Positions 1 to 11,136 are shown, counted from the first letter of the stretch. The stretch is DNA of 64,000 bases from DATLGB01 sp963726825 (GCA_963726825.1 CAVSDT010000002.1:1116001-1180000); one strand, 5' to 3'. Numbers and translations: made by a program. The notes: generated from the letters alone by a model not told the origin.

Positions 1-642
1 GTCGGACGCGCCACCCGGGTGCAGCGGTTCCTGATGGCGCTGCCGAAGGCCTACGAGACCGTCGCCCGCCTCGGGTGGACCTCGACCACCGGTGACGTGG
101 AGGGCGAGCTCGCCCCGGGTCGCACCCCGCCCGACCCGCTCCCACTGCCGACGGGGGAGCTGCAGCAGGTCCCGCCGCGCTTCAGCGCCGTCAAGGTCGG
201 CGGCAAGCGCGCCTACGCGCTGGCCAGGGCGGGGGAGGCGGTCGAGCTGGCCCCGCGCACGGTGACCGTGACGCGCTTCGAGCCGATCGCGCGCGACGGC
301 GACCGGGTGACGCTCGCGATCGAGTGCTCCTCGGGCACCTACGTCCGCTCGCTGGTGATGGACCTCGGCGACGCCTACTGCGAGGCCCTGCGGCGCACGC
401 GCATCGGGCACTTCGACGTCGCCGACGCCGACCCGGAGCGCCTCGTCGGCCTCGGCGAGGCGATGGACTTCCTCCCGGAGCTGGCCGTCACGGGGGAGGA
501 CGCGTTCAAGGCCGCCCACGGCGTCGCCGTGGCGGGCGCGGCCACGGGCCCCGTGCGCCTGACCGACGCCGACGGGCTGATCGCGATCGGCGAGCCCCGC
601 GACGGTGGCCTCGTCAAGCCGATCGTCGGCTTCCGCGGATGA
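1..642 (+). CDS. truB: tRNA pseudouridine(55) synthase TruB, 3' part (5' end outside window)
   Basis: Isomerises U55 to pseudouridine in the T-loop of tRNAs in the cytoplasm. The reading frame is open from base 1, so the gene starts upstream. The visible protein begins at VGRATRVQRF, just after where the family's catalytic Asp segment lies, so the active-site Asp is outside the window. Still visible are the PPRFSAVKVGGKRAYALAR and ECSSGTYVRSL segments typical of TruB and a C-terminal PUA-like RNA-binding region from about residue 160. Its place directly before ribF and rpsO is the usual actinobacterial order, normally following infB and rbfA. The GTG at 19 is an internal codon and not the start. 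Identity is very secure. Confidence 0.95.
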   Translation, partial: VGRATRVQRFLMALPKAYETVARLGWTSTTGDVEGELAPGRTPPDPLPLPTGELQQVPPRFSAVKVGGKRAYALARAGEAVELAPRTVTVTRFEPIARDGDRVTLAIECSSGTYVRSLVMDLGDAYCEALRRTRIGHFDVADADPERLVGLGEAMDFLPELAVTGEDAFKAAHGVAVAGAATGPVRLTDADGLIAIGEPRDGGLVKPIVGFRG

Positions 643-721
643 CGGCGGCCGCGTGCCGCCGGTGCCGGCGCAGGCGAACGGCAGCGGCGGCCGGTGCCGT
701 GGGCGGGTGGTCCGCCAGGCC

Positions 722-810
722 GACCACGTCGTCCGCCGAGGGGCGTGGTGCGCCCGACGCACCCCCACGGTGCGTGCGACGGACCACGGGCTCCTGCGGA
801 CGACGTGGGG
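722..810. repeat. Inverted repeat between truB and ribF
   Basis: A perfect 13-bp inverted repeat (CCACGTCGTCCGC at 724-736 and its complement at 796-808) flanks a further imperfectly paired interior, with more partial pairing beyond the arms. The 262-bp gap 643-904 holds no convincing gene. This hairpin is the main structure in it, followed by the ribF promoter. It lacks a U-tract, so it could be a factor-dependent terminator for truB or a copy of a dispersed palindromic element; similar large inverted repeats lie at 11152-11328 and 28079-28207. Confidence 0.6.
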
Positions 811-887
811 CGCCTCGTGAACCCCTCCCGCTCCGGTCGCCGGCGCCGTCGCCGGTGCCGTGGGCGCCCGGTCCCCGGACCGCCCCG

Positions 888-893
888 TAGGCT
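888..893 (+). promoter_or_regulatory. -10 box TAGGCT for ribF
   Basis: TAGGCT ends 11 nt before the ribF ATG at 905. No Shine-Dalgarno lies in between. The spacing implies a transcript starting within a few bases of the start codon (leaderless or nearly so), a pattern repeated through the window. Confidence 0.55.
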
Positions 894-904
894 GCACCCA
901 GACG

Positions 905-1783
905 ATGCAGGTGACCTGGCTCCCCGACGCCGCGACCCGGCCGCGACGACTGGCCGTCGGTGAGTTCGACGGCGTGCACCGTGGGCACCGGGCCGTGATC
1001 GGCGACGCCGACACCGTCCTGACCTTCGACCCGCATCCGCGCGCCGTCGTGGCCCCCGAGAAGGCTCCGCGGCTGCTCACGCCGCTGGGGGTCAAGGCGG
1101 ACCTGATCGGCGCGCTGGGGGTCAGCGAGCTGATCGTGATCCCGTTCGACGGGGCCTTCTCCGAGCAGTCGCCGCAGGCGTTCATCGACGACGTGCTGGT
1201 CGCGCGGCTGGGGGCCACGGAGGTGCGCGTGGGCGCCGACTTCCGCTTCGGCCACCGGGCGGCGGGCGACGCCGACCTGCTGCGCACGAGCGACGCGTTC
1301 ACCACCACCGTCGCCGACATGGTCGAGGTCGAGGGCGAGATCGTCTCCTCGACGCACATCCGCGCGCTCGTGGAGGCCGGGGACGTGGCGCAGGCGGCGA
1401 CGTTCCTCGGGCACCCGTTCGAGCTGCGCGGCCCCGTCCAGCACGGGGACAAGCGCGGTCGCACGCTCGGCTACCCGACGGCGAACCTCGTCCCGGACCC
1501 GGCCACGGTGCTGCCCGCCAACGGCGTCTACGCCTGTGAGGCGCGGATCGCGGGGCAGCGGCGCCCCGCGGCGACCAACGTCGGCGTGCGGCCGACCTTC
1601 CAGTCCGACCGCGGGATCCTCATCGAGGCGTTCCTGCTCGACTTCGACGGGGACCTCTACGACCAGGAGCTGCACCTGACGTTCGTGCGCCGGCTGCGCG
1701 GCGAGGAGCGCTTCGACGGGGTCGAGGCGCTGATCGAGCAGATGCGGCGCGACACCGACGCGACACGCGCGGCGGTCGGCTGA
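905..1783 (+). CDS. ribF: Bifunctional riboflavin kinase / FAD synthetase RibF
   Basis: Phosphorylates riboflavin to FMN and adenylates FMN to FAD in the cytoplasm. The 292-aa product is near the family's usual length (about 300). The N-terminal nucleotidyltransferase half shows GEFDGVHRGHRAVI (the (H/G)xGH-type motif), FDPHPRAV and a segment ending SSTHIRALVEAGDV. The C-terminal riboflavin kinase half has GHPFELRGPVQHGDKRGRTL, GYPTANL and TNVGVRPTF. ATG 905 is chosen because it follows the -10 box at 888-893 and gives the conserved N terminus; an in-frame ATG at 860 would add 15 unlike residues and place the start upstream of the promoter. It lies between truB and rpsO as in most actinobacteria. 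Confidence 0.95.
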   Translation: MQVTWLPDAATRPRRLAVGEFDGVHRGHRAVIGDADTVLTFDPHPRAVVAPEKAPRLLTPLGVKADLIGALGVSELIVIPFDGAFSEQSPQAFIDDVLVARLGATEVRVGADFRFGHRAAGDADLLRTSDAFTTTVADMVEVEGEIVSSTHIRALVEAGDVAQAATFLGHPFELRGPVQHGDKRGRTLGYPTANLVPDPATVLPANGVYACEARIAGQRRPAATNVGVRPTFQSDRGILIEAFLLDFDGDLYDQELHLTFVRRLRGEERFDGVEALIEQMRRDTDATRAAVG

Positions 1784-1801
1784 GCGCCACCGGCCCGCTG
1801 C

Positions 1802-1807
1802 TACCCT
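1802..1807 (+). promoter_or_regulatory. -10 box TACCCT for rpsO
   Basis: TACCCT ends 10 nt before the rpsO ATG at 1818 and no purine-rich ribosome site intervenes, so rpsO probably has its own leaderless promoter inside the 34-bp ribF-rpsO gap. Confidence 0.55.
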
Positions 1808-1817
1808 CCTGCGTCGC

Positions 1818-2090
1818 ATGCCCGCCCTGACCGTTGAAGACAAGCGCGAGATCGCCGAGAAGTTCGGCGCCTCTGAGACCGACACCGGAGCCACCGAGGT
1901 CCAGATCGCCTTGCTCACCCGTCGGATCAACCACCTGACCGAGCACCTGCGCGACCACAAGCACGATCACCACTCGCGCCGTGGCCTCCTGATGCTCGTC
2001 GGCCGCCGCCGTCGCCTGCTCGACTACTTCGCCAAGAAGGACCTCGACGGCTACCGCTCGCTCATCCGCGAGCTCGGCCTGCGCCGCTAG
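1818..2090 (+). CDS. rpsO: 30S ribosomal protein S15
   Basis: Primary-binding protein of the 30S platform that binds helix 22 of 16S rRNA. The 90-aa length matches the family (88-89 plus one). Diagnostic segments are the N-terminal EKFGASETDTGATEVQIALL, the central INHLTEHLRDHKHDHHSRRG and LLMLVGRRRRLLDYFAKKD with the C-terminal helix YRSLIRELGLRR. In E. coli S15 represses its own mRNA through a leader pseudoknot. Here a -10 box sits 10 nt from the ATG, which leaves no leader for such control from this promoter. It lies between ribF and the redox genes; pnp follows about 4.8 kb later instead of immediately, so the canonical rpsO-pnp pair has been split. Confidence 0.98.
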   Translation: MPALTVEDKREIAEKFGASETDTGATEVQIALLTRRINHLTEHLRDHKHDHHSRRGLLMLVGRRRRLLDYFAKKDLDGYRSLIRELGLRR

Positions 2091-2102
2091 GCGCCCGGCA
2101 CC

Positions 2103-2564
2103 GTGAGCGTCCTCGCCGCGGGGACGCCCGTCCCCGACTTCTCCCTCGCCCGCCAGTCAGGGGAGACCTTCACGCCCGCAGACCTCGAGGGCAAGACGAC
2201 CGTCCTGGTCTTCTACCCCTTCGCGTTCTCGCCGGTGTGCACCGACCAGCTCTCGATCTACAACGAGGTGCTCGACGAGTTCGCGGCCCAGGGCGCGACG
2301 CTCTACGGCGTCTCGTGCGACGCCGGGCCGTCCCAGGAGGCGTTTCGAACGCACCTGGGCGTCGACATCGAGCAGCTCTCCGACTTCGAGCCCAAGGGTG
2401 CGACGTGTGCGGCATTCGGCGTCCTGCATCCCGGCGGCTTCGCGCAGCGCGCGCTCGTCATCGTCGCGCCCGACGGGACGATCGCCTGGAGCCACGAAGC
2501 GGCGACCCCGGGCGACCTGCCGGGCGCCAACCTGATCTTCGACGGGCTCGAAGCAGTCTCCTGA
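2103..2564 (+). CDS. Peroxiredoxin (AhpC/TSA family, AhpE/Bcp-like)
   Basis: Thiol peroxidase that reduces hydrogen peroxide or organic peroxides in the cytoplasm. The 153-aa protein has the thioredoxin-fold start PVPDFSLARQSGETFTPADL and the peroxidatic site YPFAFSPVCTDQL, where the Cys (about residue 46) is preceded by the Pro/Ser-rich loop found in AhpE-type enzymes. A second Cys in GATCAAFGV (about 101) could be a resolving residue or incidental. The GTG start at 2103 lies 12 nt after the rpsO stop. The DsbA-like gene follows 7 nt later on the same strand, suggesting a two-gene thiol-redox unit. The family call is firm; the subtype (AhpE versus BCP) is tentative. Confidence 0.88.
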   Translation: MSVLAAGTPVPDFSLARQSGETFTPADLEGKTTVLVFYPFAFSPVCTDQLSIYNEVLDEFAAQGATLYGVSCDAGPSQEAFRTHLGVDIEQLSDFEPKGATCAAFGVLHPGGFAQRALVIVAPDGTIAWSHEAATPGDLPGANLIFDGLEAVS

Positions 2565-2571
2565 CGGCGTC

Positions 2572-3071
2572 GTGGACCTCCGCTCCGCACCGCCGCCGCC
2601 GCTCGGGCCCGGCGACCGGGTGCGGGGTCCCGAGGGCGCCCCGCTCGTCGTCGTGTACGCCGACTTCGAGTGCCCGTTCTGCGCCGCCGTCGAGCAGCGC
2701 CTGCGCGCCGGGGAGCTGCGCACCGCGTTCCGCCACTTCCCCGTGCGCTCCAAGCACCCGCGCGCCTGGCCGGCCGCGCAGGCCGCCGAGGCGGCCGCCG
2801 CGCAGGGCCGCTTCTGGGCGATGCACGACGCGCTGTTCGCCGACACGGCGCGCCTGGAGGACCCGCACCTGTGGGAGCGTGCGCAGCGCCTCGGCCTCGA
2901 CGTCGCCCGCTTCCAGGCCGACCGCCGCACCGACGCGGTGCGCGAGCGCATCGAGGCGGACTTCCGCAGCGGCATCCGGGCCGGCGTCGCGGCGACCCCC
3001 ACGTTGTTCCTGCCGGGCAACCGCCGCGTCTCGGGCACGCCGGGGCCCGAGGTCTGGGCGCTCCTCGGCGT

Positions 3072-3075
<4 letters not shown>
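2572..3075 (+). CDS. DsbA-family thioredoxin-like oxidoreductase
   Basis: A 167-aa thioredoxin-fold protein of the DsbA/DSBA-like group. The active site is CPFC in VVVYADFECPFCAAVEQRL (about residues 35-38). The helical insertion follows, and a cis-Pro loop is seen in GVAATPTLFLPGNRRVSG near the end. No signal peptide or lipobox is visible, so this is probably a cytoplasmic member rather than an exported Dsb protein. The GTG start at 2572 is 7 nt after the peroxiredoxin stop, which points to co-transcription and perhaps to service as its electron donor (inference). The stop TAG overlaps the convergent response-regulator stop in a shared CTAG at 3072-3075. Confidence 0.85.
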
Positions 3076-3529
<454 letters not shown>

Positions 3530-3533
<4 letters not shown>

Positions 3534-5089
3534 GGGGTGAGTTCCTCCTCGAGGACCGGCAGGGTGAAGTGGAAGGTCGCGCCGGCCGAGTCGTCGCCGG
3601 TCTCGAGCCAGATCGTGCCGCCGTGGTACTCCACGACCTTGCGGCACATCGCCAGCCCGATGCCGGTCCCCTCGTAGGCGCTGCGCGGGTGCAGGCGCTG
3701 GAAGATGATGAAGATGCGTTCGGCGTACTCGTCCTCGATGCCGATCCCGTTGTCGGCGACGGTGAAGCGCCACATGTCGCCGTCGCGCTGCACGCCGATG
3801 CGGACCACGGGCGGCACGCCCTCGGCCTGGAACTTCATCCCGTTGGCGATCAGGTTCTGGAACACGAGCGCCAGCAGGGAGGCCTCGCCGCGCAGGGCGG
3901 GGAGCGGGTCGGCCTCGATGGTGGCGCCGGTCTGCTCGATCGCGTCCGCCAGCGAGGTCCGCACGCGGGCGATGATGTCGTCGCCGCGCACGATCGTCGG
4001 GGCCTCCGCGACCCGGCCGACGCGCGAGAACGAGAGCAGGTCGTTGATCAGGTCCTGCATCCGCTTGGCGCCGTCCACGGCGAACTCGATGTACTGCTCG
4101 CCGCGGGCGTCGAGCTGGCCGCCGTAGCGGCGCTGGAGCATCTGGCAGAAGCTCGCGACCTTGCGTAGCGGCTCCTGCAGGTCGTGGGAGGCGACGTAGG
4201 CGAACTGCTCGAGCTCGGCGTTGGAGCGCGCGAGGTCGTCCCGTGCGGCCTGCAGCTGGGCGACCTCCTGGACGATCCGCTCGCGCATCTCGTCGACGTC
4301 CTCCCCGAGCGCGCGCACCTCGCGCGCGCCTCCGGCCTCCACCCGCCGGTGGTAGGCCCCGCCGGCGACGTCCCGCACGCCGCTGGCCAGGCCCGCGATG
4401 GGCGCGACCACGACGCGCCGCAGGACGTAGCCGATCCCGAGCATCGACAGCAGCAGGACCACGCCGAAGACGATGAAGATGACCTGGGCCCGCGAGGCCG
4501 CCTGGCCGAGGGCCGCACGACCGTCGACCCGGAGGGCCTCGAGGCGCTGGATGAACAGGGCGTTGCTGCGGCGGAACCGGTCGAAGAGCACCTTGCCCTG
4601 GCGCTCCTGCGCCCGCGTCGGCGCCGGGCCGCCCTCGCGGATGCGGGCGATCGTGGGCTCGGCGAACTGCCGGCGCCAGGCCGCCCCCGATTGCAGCGTG
4701 GCCGCGAGCTCCCGCTGTAGGCCCACGCCCTCGGCCGGCGCGAGCTTGAGCAGGGCGAAGGCGGCAGGACGCGCGGTCCGGATCCCGTCGTAGTAGGGCT
4801 GCAGGAACTCCGGGTCCCGGCCGAGCGCGTACCCGCGCACGCCCGTCTCGCCGTCCAGCCCGGAGACGGCGAGCTGCTGGGCGGCGGTGGTGGCGGGAGC
4901 GAGCCGGTCGAAGAGCAGGCGCCGCTTCTCGCCGAGCGTGTGCAGCGAGAGGATCCCGGCGACGATGCCCGCCACGGCCACGACGAGCAGCAGGCCGAGG
5001 GTCAACCCGAACCACTGCGCCACGCTCAGCCGCCTGCGTGCCGCGGCGTCCCCACGCGCCTCGCGTGACGGCGCCGCCGCCACGCTCAC
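3530..5089 (-). CDS. Membrane sensor histidine kinase with CHASE3-like sensor and HAMP
   Basis: The 519-aa kinase has a transmembrane helix at about residues 25-47, an extracytoplasmic helical sensor resembling CHASE3 (ETGVRGYALGRDPEFLQPY), a second transmembrane helix near 203-225 and a HAMP segment. A coiled coil leads into the HisKA box YVASHDLQEPLRKV, with the phospho-accepting His near 302. The ATPase domain has N (NLIANGMKF), G1 (VADNGIGIE) and G2 (GTGIGLAMCRKV) boxes. The His-box type is that of phytochrome-like kinases. It overlaps the phosphatase gene upstream by 4 nt and the response regulator downstream by 4 nt, forming a three-gene coupled operon. The signal sensed cannot be read from sequence. 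Confidence 0.93.
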
Positions 5090-6279
5090 CGCCCGTCGCC
5101 TCCGGCCAGCAGGACGAGCGCCACGTCGTCGAGCAGCGGCCCGCCGTGGAGCTCCTCCACCTGTTCGATCACCTCGCGCACCTGCGCGCCCGGCTCGCCG
5201 GGATGGCGATCACGGGCGTCCTCGACGAGGCCGGCGAGCCCGAGCTCGCCCAGCCGGCCGCCGCCCGGCACGCGTCCTTCGACGGCACCGTCGGTGTAGA
5301 GCAGCACCCCGGCGCCCGGAGGCAGCTCGAGCGTCTGGGGCGGCCACGTCGCGTCGGCGCTGACGCCGATCGGCGGGCCGCTCGAGTGGTCGGTGAACGG
5401 CCGCACCCCCTCGGCGACCGGCAGCAGCAGGGGAGAGGGGTGGCCGGCGGTGCGCAGGTCCAGCGTCCGGCGGTCCGCGGCGATCGCGACCGTCGCGAGC
5501 GTGGTGAAGACCCCCACGCTCGGTCGCTCGGCCTCGAGCACCTCCTGGAGCACCGACAGGGTCTTGTCCGGGCCGGCGTGCGACAGGGTGAGCGTCCGCC
5601 AGGCGATGCGCAGCGCGACGCCGAGCGCGGCCTCGTCGGGGCCGTGGCCGGCGACGTCGCCGATGATCGCGTGCACGACGCCGTCGGCGCTCTCCACCAC
5701 GTCGAAGAAGTCCCCGCCGATCAGAGCCCGGCGGCGGCCGGCGCGGTAGTGGGTGGAGACGAGCGCGCGGTCGGTGACCAGCGGGGTCGGGATCAGGCCG
5801 CGCTCCAGGCGGGCGTTCTCGGCCGTCTGCGCCTCGGCCAGGGCGAGCTGGCGCTGGGACTCGTCGGCCCGGCGGCGGCCGATCGCGTACCGCAGCGAGC
5901 GCGAGAGGAGCTCGCCGGACACCCGGCCCTTGACGAGGTAGTCCTGGGCCCCGGCGTCGACGGCCTCCACGCCCTGGCGCTCGTCGTCGAGGCCGGTCAG
6001 CACGAGGATGGCCAGGTGGTCGAACGCGGCGCGCAGCCGACGCAGGCCGCCGACCCCCGTCGCGTCGGGCAGGTTGAGGTCCAGCAGCGCGCAGTCGTAG
6101 TCGAGCGCCTCGTCCAACGCCTCCGACAGGGTGCGCACGTGCAGGAGCTCGACGGGCTCGGCGGCGCTCTCGAGCAGGTCCTCGACGATCAGGGCATCGC
6201 CGTCGTCGTCCTCGACGAGCAGGACGCGCAGCGGCCGGCCCTGCAGAAGGGCATCCGCGACGGCTCCACCGCCGCCCAT
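5086..6279 (-). CDS. Response regulator with PP2C/SpoIIE-type phosphatase output (RsbU-like)
   Basis: The 397-aa protein has an N-terminal receiver domain (RVLLVEDDDGDALIVEDLL; phospho-acceptor Asp in YDCALLDLNLPD; Lys in DYLVKG). A short coiled coil with LALAEAQTAENARLERGLIP follows, and then a PP2C-like phosphatase with metal-binding segments GGDFFDVVE and IIGDVAGHGPDEAAL and the conserved DGAVEGR loop. Proteins of this build dephosphorylate anti-anti-sigma factors in general-stress partner switches. No such STAS/anti-sigma genes are adjacent, so the target is unknown. ATG 6277-6279 is chosen because it precedes the conserved receiver; longer in-frame extensions run into the neighbouring gene's antisense. 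First gene of the coupled operon. Confidence 0.9.
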   Translation of the reverse strand: MGGGGAVADALLQGRPLRVLLVEDDDGDALIVEDLLESAAEPVELLHVRTLSEALDEALDYDCALLDLNLPDATGVGGLRRLRAAFDHLAILVLTGLDDERQGVEAVDAGAQDYLVKGRVSGELLSRSLRYAIGRRRADESQRQLALAEAQTAENARLERGLIPTPLVTDRALVSTHYRAGRRRALIGGDFFDVVESADGVVHAIIGDVAGHGPDEAALGVALRIAWRTLTLSHAGPDKTLSVLQEVLEAERPSVGVFTTLATVAIAADRRTLDLRTAGHPSPLLLPVAEGVRPFTDHSSGPPIGVSADATWPPQTLELPPGAGVLLYTDGAVEGRVPGGGRLGELGLAGLVEDARDRHPGEPGAQVREVIEQVEELHGGPLLDDVALVLLAGGDGR

Positions 6280-6335
6280 GATTGGCGCCCGGACGCTGAT
6301 GCGGCGGAGCCTAACCAGCGCTCCGGCGCCCTGCG

Positions 6336-6797
6336 TCACCCCCCGAGTCGGCGGGCGACCTCCTCCGTGCGAAAGTCGAAGATCCGGTCCAGGTCGCGCT
6401 GGACGAACAACACCCGCGCGAGCTCGCCGAGGGGGCCGAAGGGGATCGCCCACCGGACCGTGTCCGTCATCAGCGTCCCGCCGTCCGGCGTCGCCGAGAA
6501 CTCGTGCGTGTGGTGCCAGAGCTTGTACGGGCCCTGGAGCTGCTGGTCGACGAAGCGCACGCCGGGCTCCCACACCTCGATGCGGGTCAGCCACGAGATC
6601 GGCAGCCCGTGGAGCTTGAGCCTGTACTCGATCAGCGTGCCAACGTGCATCTCGATCGGGCGCGGGGTGACGATGTCGAAGGAGAGGGTCGGCGGGGTGA
6701 TCGCCTCGAGGTTGCCGGCGTCCGCGAAGAACGGGAACACCTCGTCGGGGGAGCCGGGAAGACGCTGCTCGCGGCGCAGGACATGGTGACCGAACAC
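6336..6797 (-). CDS. SRPBCC-superfamily ligand-binding protein (cyclase/dehydrase-like)
   Basis: A 153-aa START/SRPBCC-fold protein. Visible family features are LRREQRLPGSPDEVFPFFAD at the N terminus, NLEAITPPTLSF, the YRLKLHGLPISWLTRI strand region and the C-terminal helix FVQRDLDRIFDFRTEEV. Members are called SRPBCC or YndB/cyclase-like and bind hydrophobic ligands; a role for this one is not known. The GTG at 6795-6797 is chosen as start because the homologous region begins there. A TAATCC box lies 4 nt upstream on the minus strand. It is divergent from pnp and separated by 56 bp from the phosphatase operon downstream. Confidence 0.75.
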   Translation of the reverse strand: MFGHHVLRREQRLPGSPDEVFPFFADAGNLEAITPPTLSFDIVTPRPIEMHVGTLIEYRLKLHGLPISWLTRIEVWEPGVRFVDQQLQGPYKLWHHTHEFSATPDGGTLMTDTVRWAIPFGPLGELARVLFVQRDLDRIFDFRTEEVARRLGG

Positions 6798-6820
6798 GCC
6801 CGGATTACGGGCTTCGGCGC

Positions 6821-6902
6821 TAGGGTGGATGACAGCAATTACCGAAGCGTTCGAAACGCCAAGGACCCGCCTCCGACAGGCGGGATTGAAAGGACACACC
6901 AC
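6821..6902 (+). promoter_or_regulatory. pnp promoter and leader with a 7-bp hairpin
   Basis: A TAGGGT -10 box at 6821-6826 would give a transcript with a leader of roughly 70 nt. The leader contains a perfect 7-bp stem (6866-6872 with 6878-6884, 5-nt loop) and then a GAAAGGA ribosome site 9 nt before the pnp ATG. This is one of few genes here with a structured, Shine-Dalgarno-bearing leader. In E. coli the pnp leader hairpin mediates autoregulation via RNase III; whether this one does is inference. Confidence 0.5.
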
Positions 6903-9206
<2,304 letters not shown>

Positions 9207-9217
9207 GGGCCGGCGCC

Positions 9218-10489
9218 CTGAGCCACCAGCTCACCACGCTGCCCAACGGGCTGCGGATCGCGACGGAGCGCATGGAAGGCGTGCGCTCCGCCGCGTTGGG
9301 CTTCTACGTCCACAACGGATCGCGGGGGGAGACGGTCGAGCAGGCCGGCCTCTCGCACTTCCTCGAGCACCTGCTGTTCAAGGGGACGGAGTCCCTGGAG
9401 TCGGCCGAGATCGACCGGCTCTTCGACGGCTGGGGCGCCGAGCTCAACGCCGGCACGGACAAGGAGTCCACGACGGTCTACGCGCGCATGCTCGACGAGC
9501 GGCTGCCCGACGCCTTCAAGGTGATGTCGGACATGGTCGCCCGTCCCGCGATGCGCGACGTGGACCCGGAGCGCCAGGTCGTGATCGAGGAGATCGCGAT
9601 GTACCTCGACGACCCGCAGGACACGGTCTTCGACGTGCTGGGGGAGGCCGTCTTCGGCGACCACCCGCTCGGGCGCTCGATCATCGGCCGCGCGCCGGTG
9701 ATCGCCGACACGCCGCTGGAGACCATCCGGGCGTTCCACGCGGCGCGCTACGTGCCGCCGCGGATCGTGGTGGCGGCCGCCGGATCGATCGACCACGACC
9801 AGGTCGTCGCGCTCGCGACGGCGGCGTTCGCGGACTTCGACGGCGCGGTCACCGCCGCACCCGTCCCGGAGGCGGCGCCCGCCGCCCCGCGCAGCTCCCT
9901 GCGCTTCCAGCGCAAGGACACCGAGCAGGTGCACGTCACCCTCGGCGGCTACGGGCTCGCCCGCATGGACGAGCGGCGCTTCGCCTCGCGCGTGCTGGAC
10001 GCGATCTTCGGCGGGCTGTCCTCGTCGCGGCTGTTCCAGGCCGTCCGCGAGGAGCGGGGGCTCGCCTACTCGGTGTTCTCCTACTCGGGCGCCTACGAGG
10101 ATGCCGGCCAGGTCGGCGTCTACGTCGGCACCCGGCCCGACAACCTCGAGGAGGCCCTCGCGGTCGTCTCGGGTGAGCTCGATCGCATGCGCGAGAGCCC
10201 GGCCACGGCCGAGGAGCTGCAGCGCGCGAAGGAGAACGTCAAGGCCCGCATCGTGCTGGGGATGGAGTCCTCCTCCGCCCGCATGAACCGCCTCGGCGCC
10301 TCCGTGATGTACGACGTCCCGCTGCTCGAGCCCGACGAGCTCGTGGAGCGCATCGACGCCGTGGAGCTCGCCGACCTGGAGGCCCTCGCGGCCGAGGTCT
10401 GGGCTCCCGAGCGCCTGTCGGTGGCCGGCATCGGCCCCGACGAGGACGCGTTCCGCGCCGCCGCCGAGCCGTTCGGGATCGACGCGTGA
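9218..10489 (+). CDS. M16-family zinc metallopeptidase (pitrilysin/PepR-like)
   Basis: Zinc peptidase related to mitochondrial processing peptidase. It carries the inverted zinc motif HFLEH (in GLSHFLEHLLFKGT), the downstream Glu in PERQVVIEEIAMYLDD, and the C-terminal half with RLFQAVREERGLAYSVFSY. The family-conserved start LPNGLRIATERM lies upstream of the first ATG (9272), and no ATG, GTG or TTG is in frame there. A CTG at 9218-9220 preceded by GAGGG 8 nt upstream is the best start, giving 423 aa; the shorter ATG form would be 405 aa. It lies 11 nt after pnp and overlaps dapB by 4 nt, so it is probably part of a pnp-M16-dapB operon. Confidence 0.87.
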   Translation: MSHQLTTLPNGLRIATERMEGVRSAALGFYVHNGSRGETVEQAGLSHFLEHLLFKGTESLESAEIDRLFDGWGAELNAGTDKESTTVYARMLDERLPDAFKVMSDMVARPAMRDVDPERQVVIEEIAMYLDDPQDTVFDVLGEAVFGDHPLGRSIIGRAPVIADTPLETIRAFHAARYVPPRIVVAAAGSIDHDQVVALATAAFADFDGAVTAAPVPEAAPAAPRSSLRFQRKDTEQVHVTLGGYGLARMDERRFASRVLDAIFGGLSSSRLFQAVREERGLAYSVFSYSGAYEDAGQVGVYVGTRPDNLEEALAVVSGELDRMRESPATAEELQRAKENVKARIVLGMESSSARMNRLGASVMYDVPLLEPDELVERIDAVELADLEALAAEVWAPERLSVAGIGPDEDAFRAAAEPFGIDA

Positions 10490-11136
10490 TCCGGGTCGCG
10501 GTCGCCGGCGCCGCCGGCCGGATGGGCCAGGCCGTCTGCGCCGCCGTCGAGGCGGCGGACGGCATGGAGGTCTCCGGCCGCGCCGATCCGGCGCTCGGCG
10601 TGACGGTCCCGGAGGTGCTCGAGGCCGCCGACGTCCTCGTGGACTTCACCCAGCCCACGGAGGCGGTCGGCAACGCCGGCCTCGCGTGCGGCTCGGGCGT
10701 GCACGCGGTGATCGGGACGACGGGCTTCGCGCTCGACGATCTGCGCACCGCCGTGTCCGGGCTGCCGGGCAAGTGCTTCTGGGCGCCGAACTTCGCCATC
10801 GGCGCGGTGCTGATGATGCAGTTCGCGGCCGAGGCCTCCAGGCACATGGCCGGCGCGGAGATCATCGAGTACCACCATCCCGCCAAGCTCGACGCCCCCT
10901 CGGGCACGGCCGCCCGGACGGCGGAGCTGATGGCGGGCGACGTGCCGATCCACTCCGTCCGCCTCCCGGGCATCGTCGCCGATCAGGAGGTCATCCTCGG
11001 CGACGTCGCGCAGACCCTGCGCATCACCCACGTGACGACCGACCGCACGAGCTTCATGCCGGGCGTCGTCCTGGCGGTGCGCAAGGTCGGCACGATCGAC
11101 GAGTCCCCGCTCGTCGGCCTCGAGCACCTGCTCTAG
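10486..11136 (+). CDS. dapB: 4-hydroxy-tetrahydrodipicolinate reductase DapB
   Basis: NAD(P)H-dependent reduction of hydroxy-tetrahydrodipicolinate, second step of the DAP/lysine branch. The 216-aa protein is shorter than most DapB (240-270). It keeps the nucleotide-binding start VAVAGAAGRMGQAV, DFTQPTEAV, GTTGF, the substrate motif EYHHPAKLDAPSGTA with the catalytic His-His-x-x-Lys, and the C-terminal FMPGVVLAVRKV. The missing length is mainly in the Rossmann domain between GADPALG-like and DVLVDFT segments, as in other short actinobacterial forms. Its GTG overlaps the M16 stop in GTGA. dapA lies about 670 bp downstream with a small unknown gene between. Confidence 0.96.
   Translation: MIRVAVAGAAGRMGQAVCAAVEAADGMEVSGRADPALGVTVPEVLEAADVLVDFTQPTEAVGNAGLACGSGVHAVIGTTGFALDDLRTAVSGLPGKCFWAPNFAIGAVLMMQFAAEASRHMAGAEIIEYHHPAKLDAPSGTAARTAELMAGDVPIHSVRLPGIVADQEVILGDVAQTLRITHVTTDRTSFMPGVVLAVRKVGTIDESPLVGLEHLL

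Noticed and set aside
643..890. Overlapping ORFs between truB and ribF in several frames
   Set aside because: They are short Arg/Pro-rich readings of the inverted repeat and spacer, without start signals or homology features.
860..904. Upstream ATG start for ribF
   Set aside because: It lies before the -10 box and adds 15 residues not found in the family.
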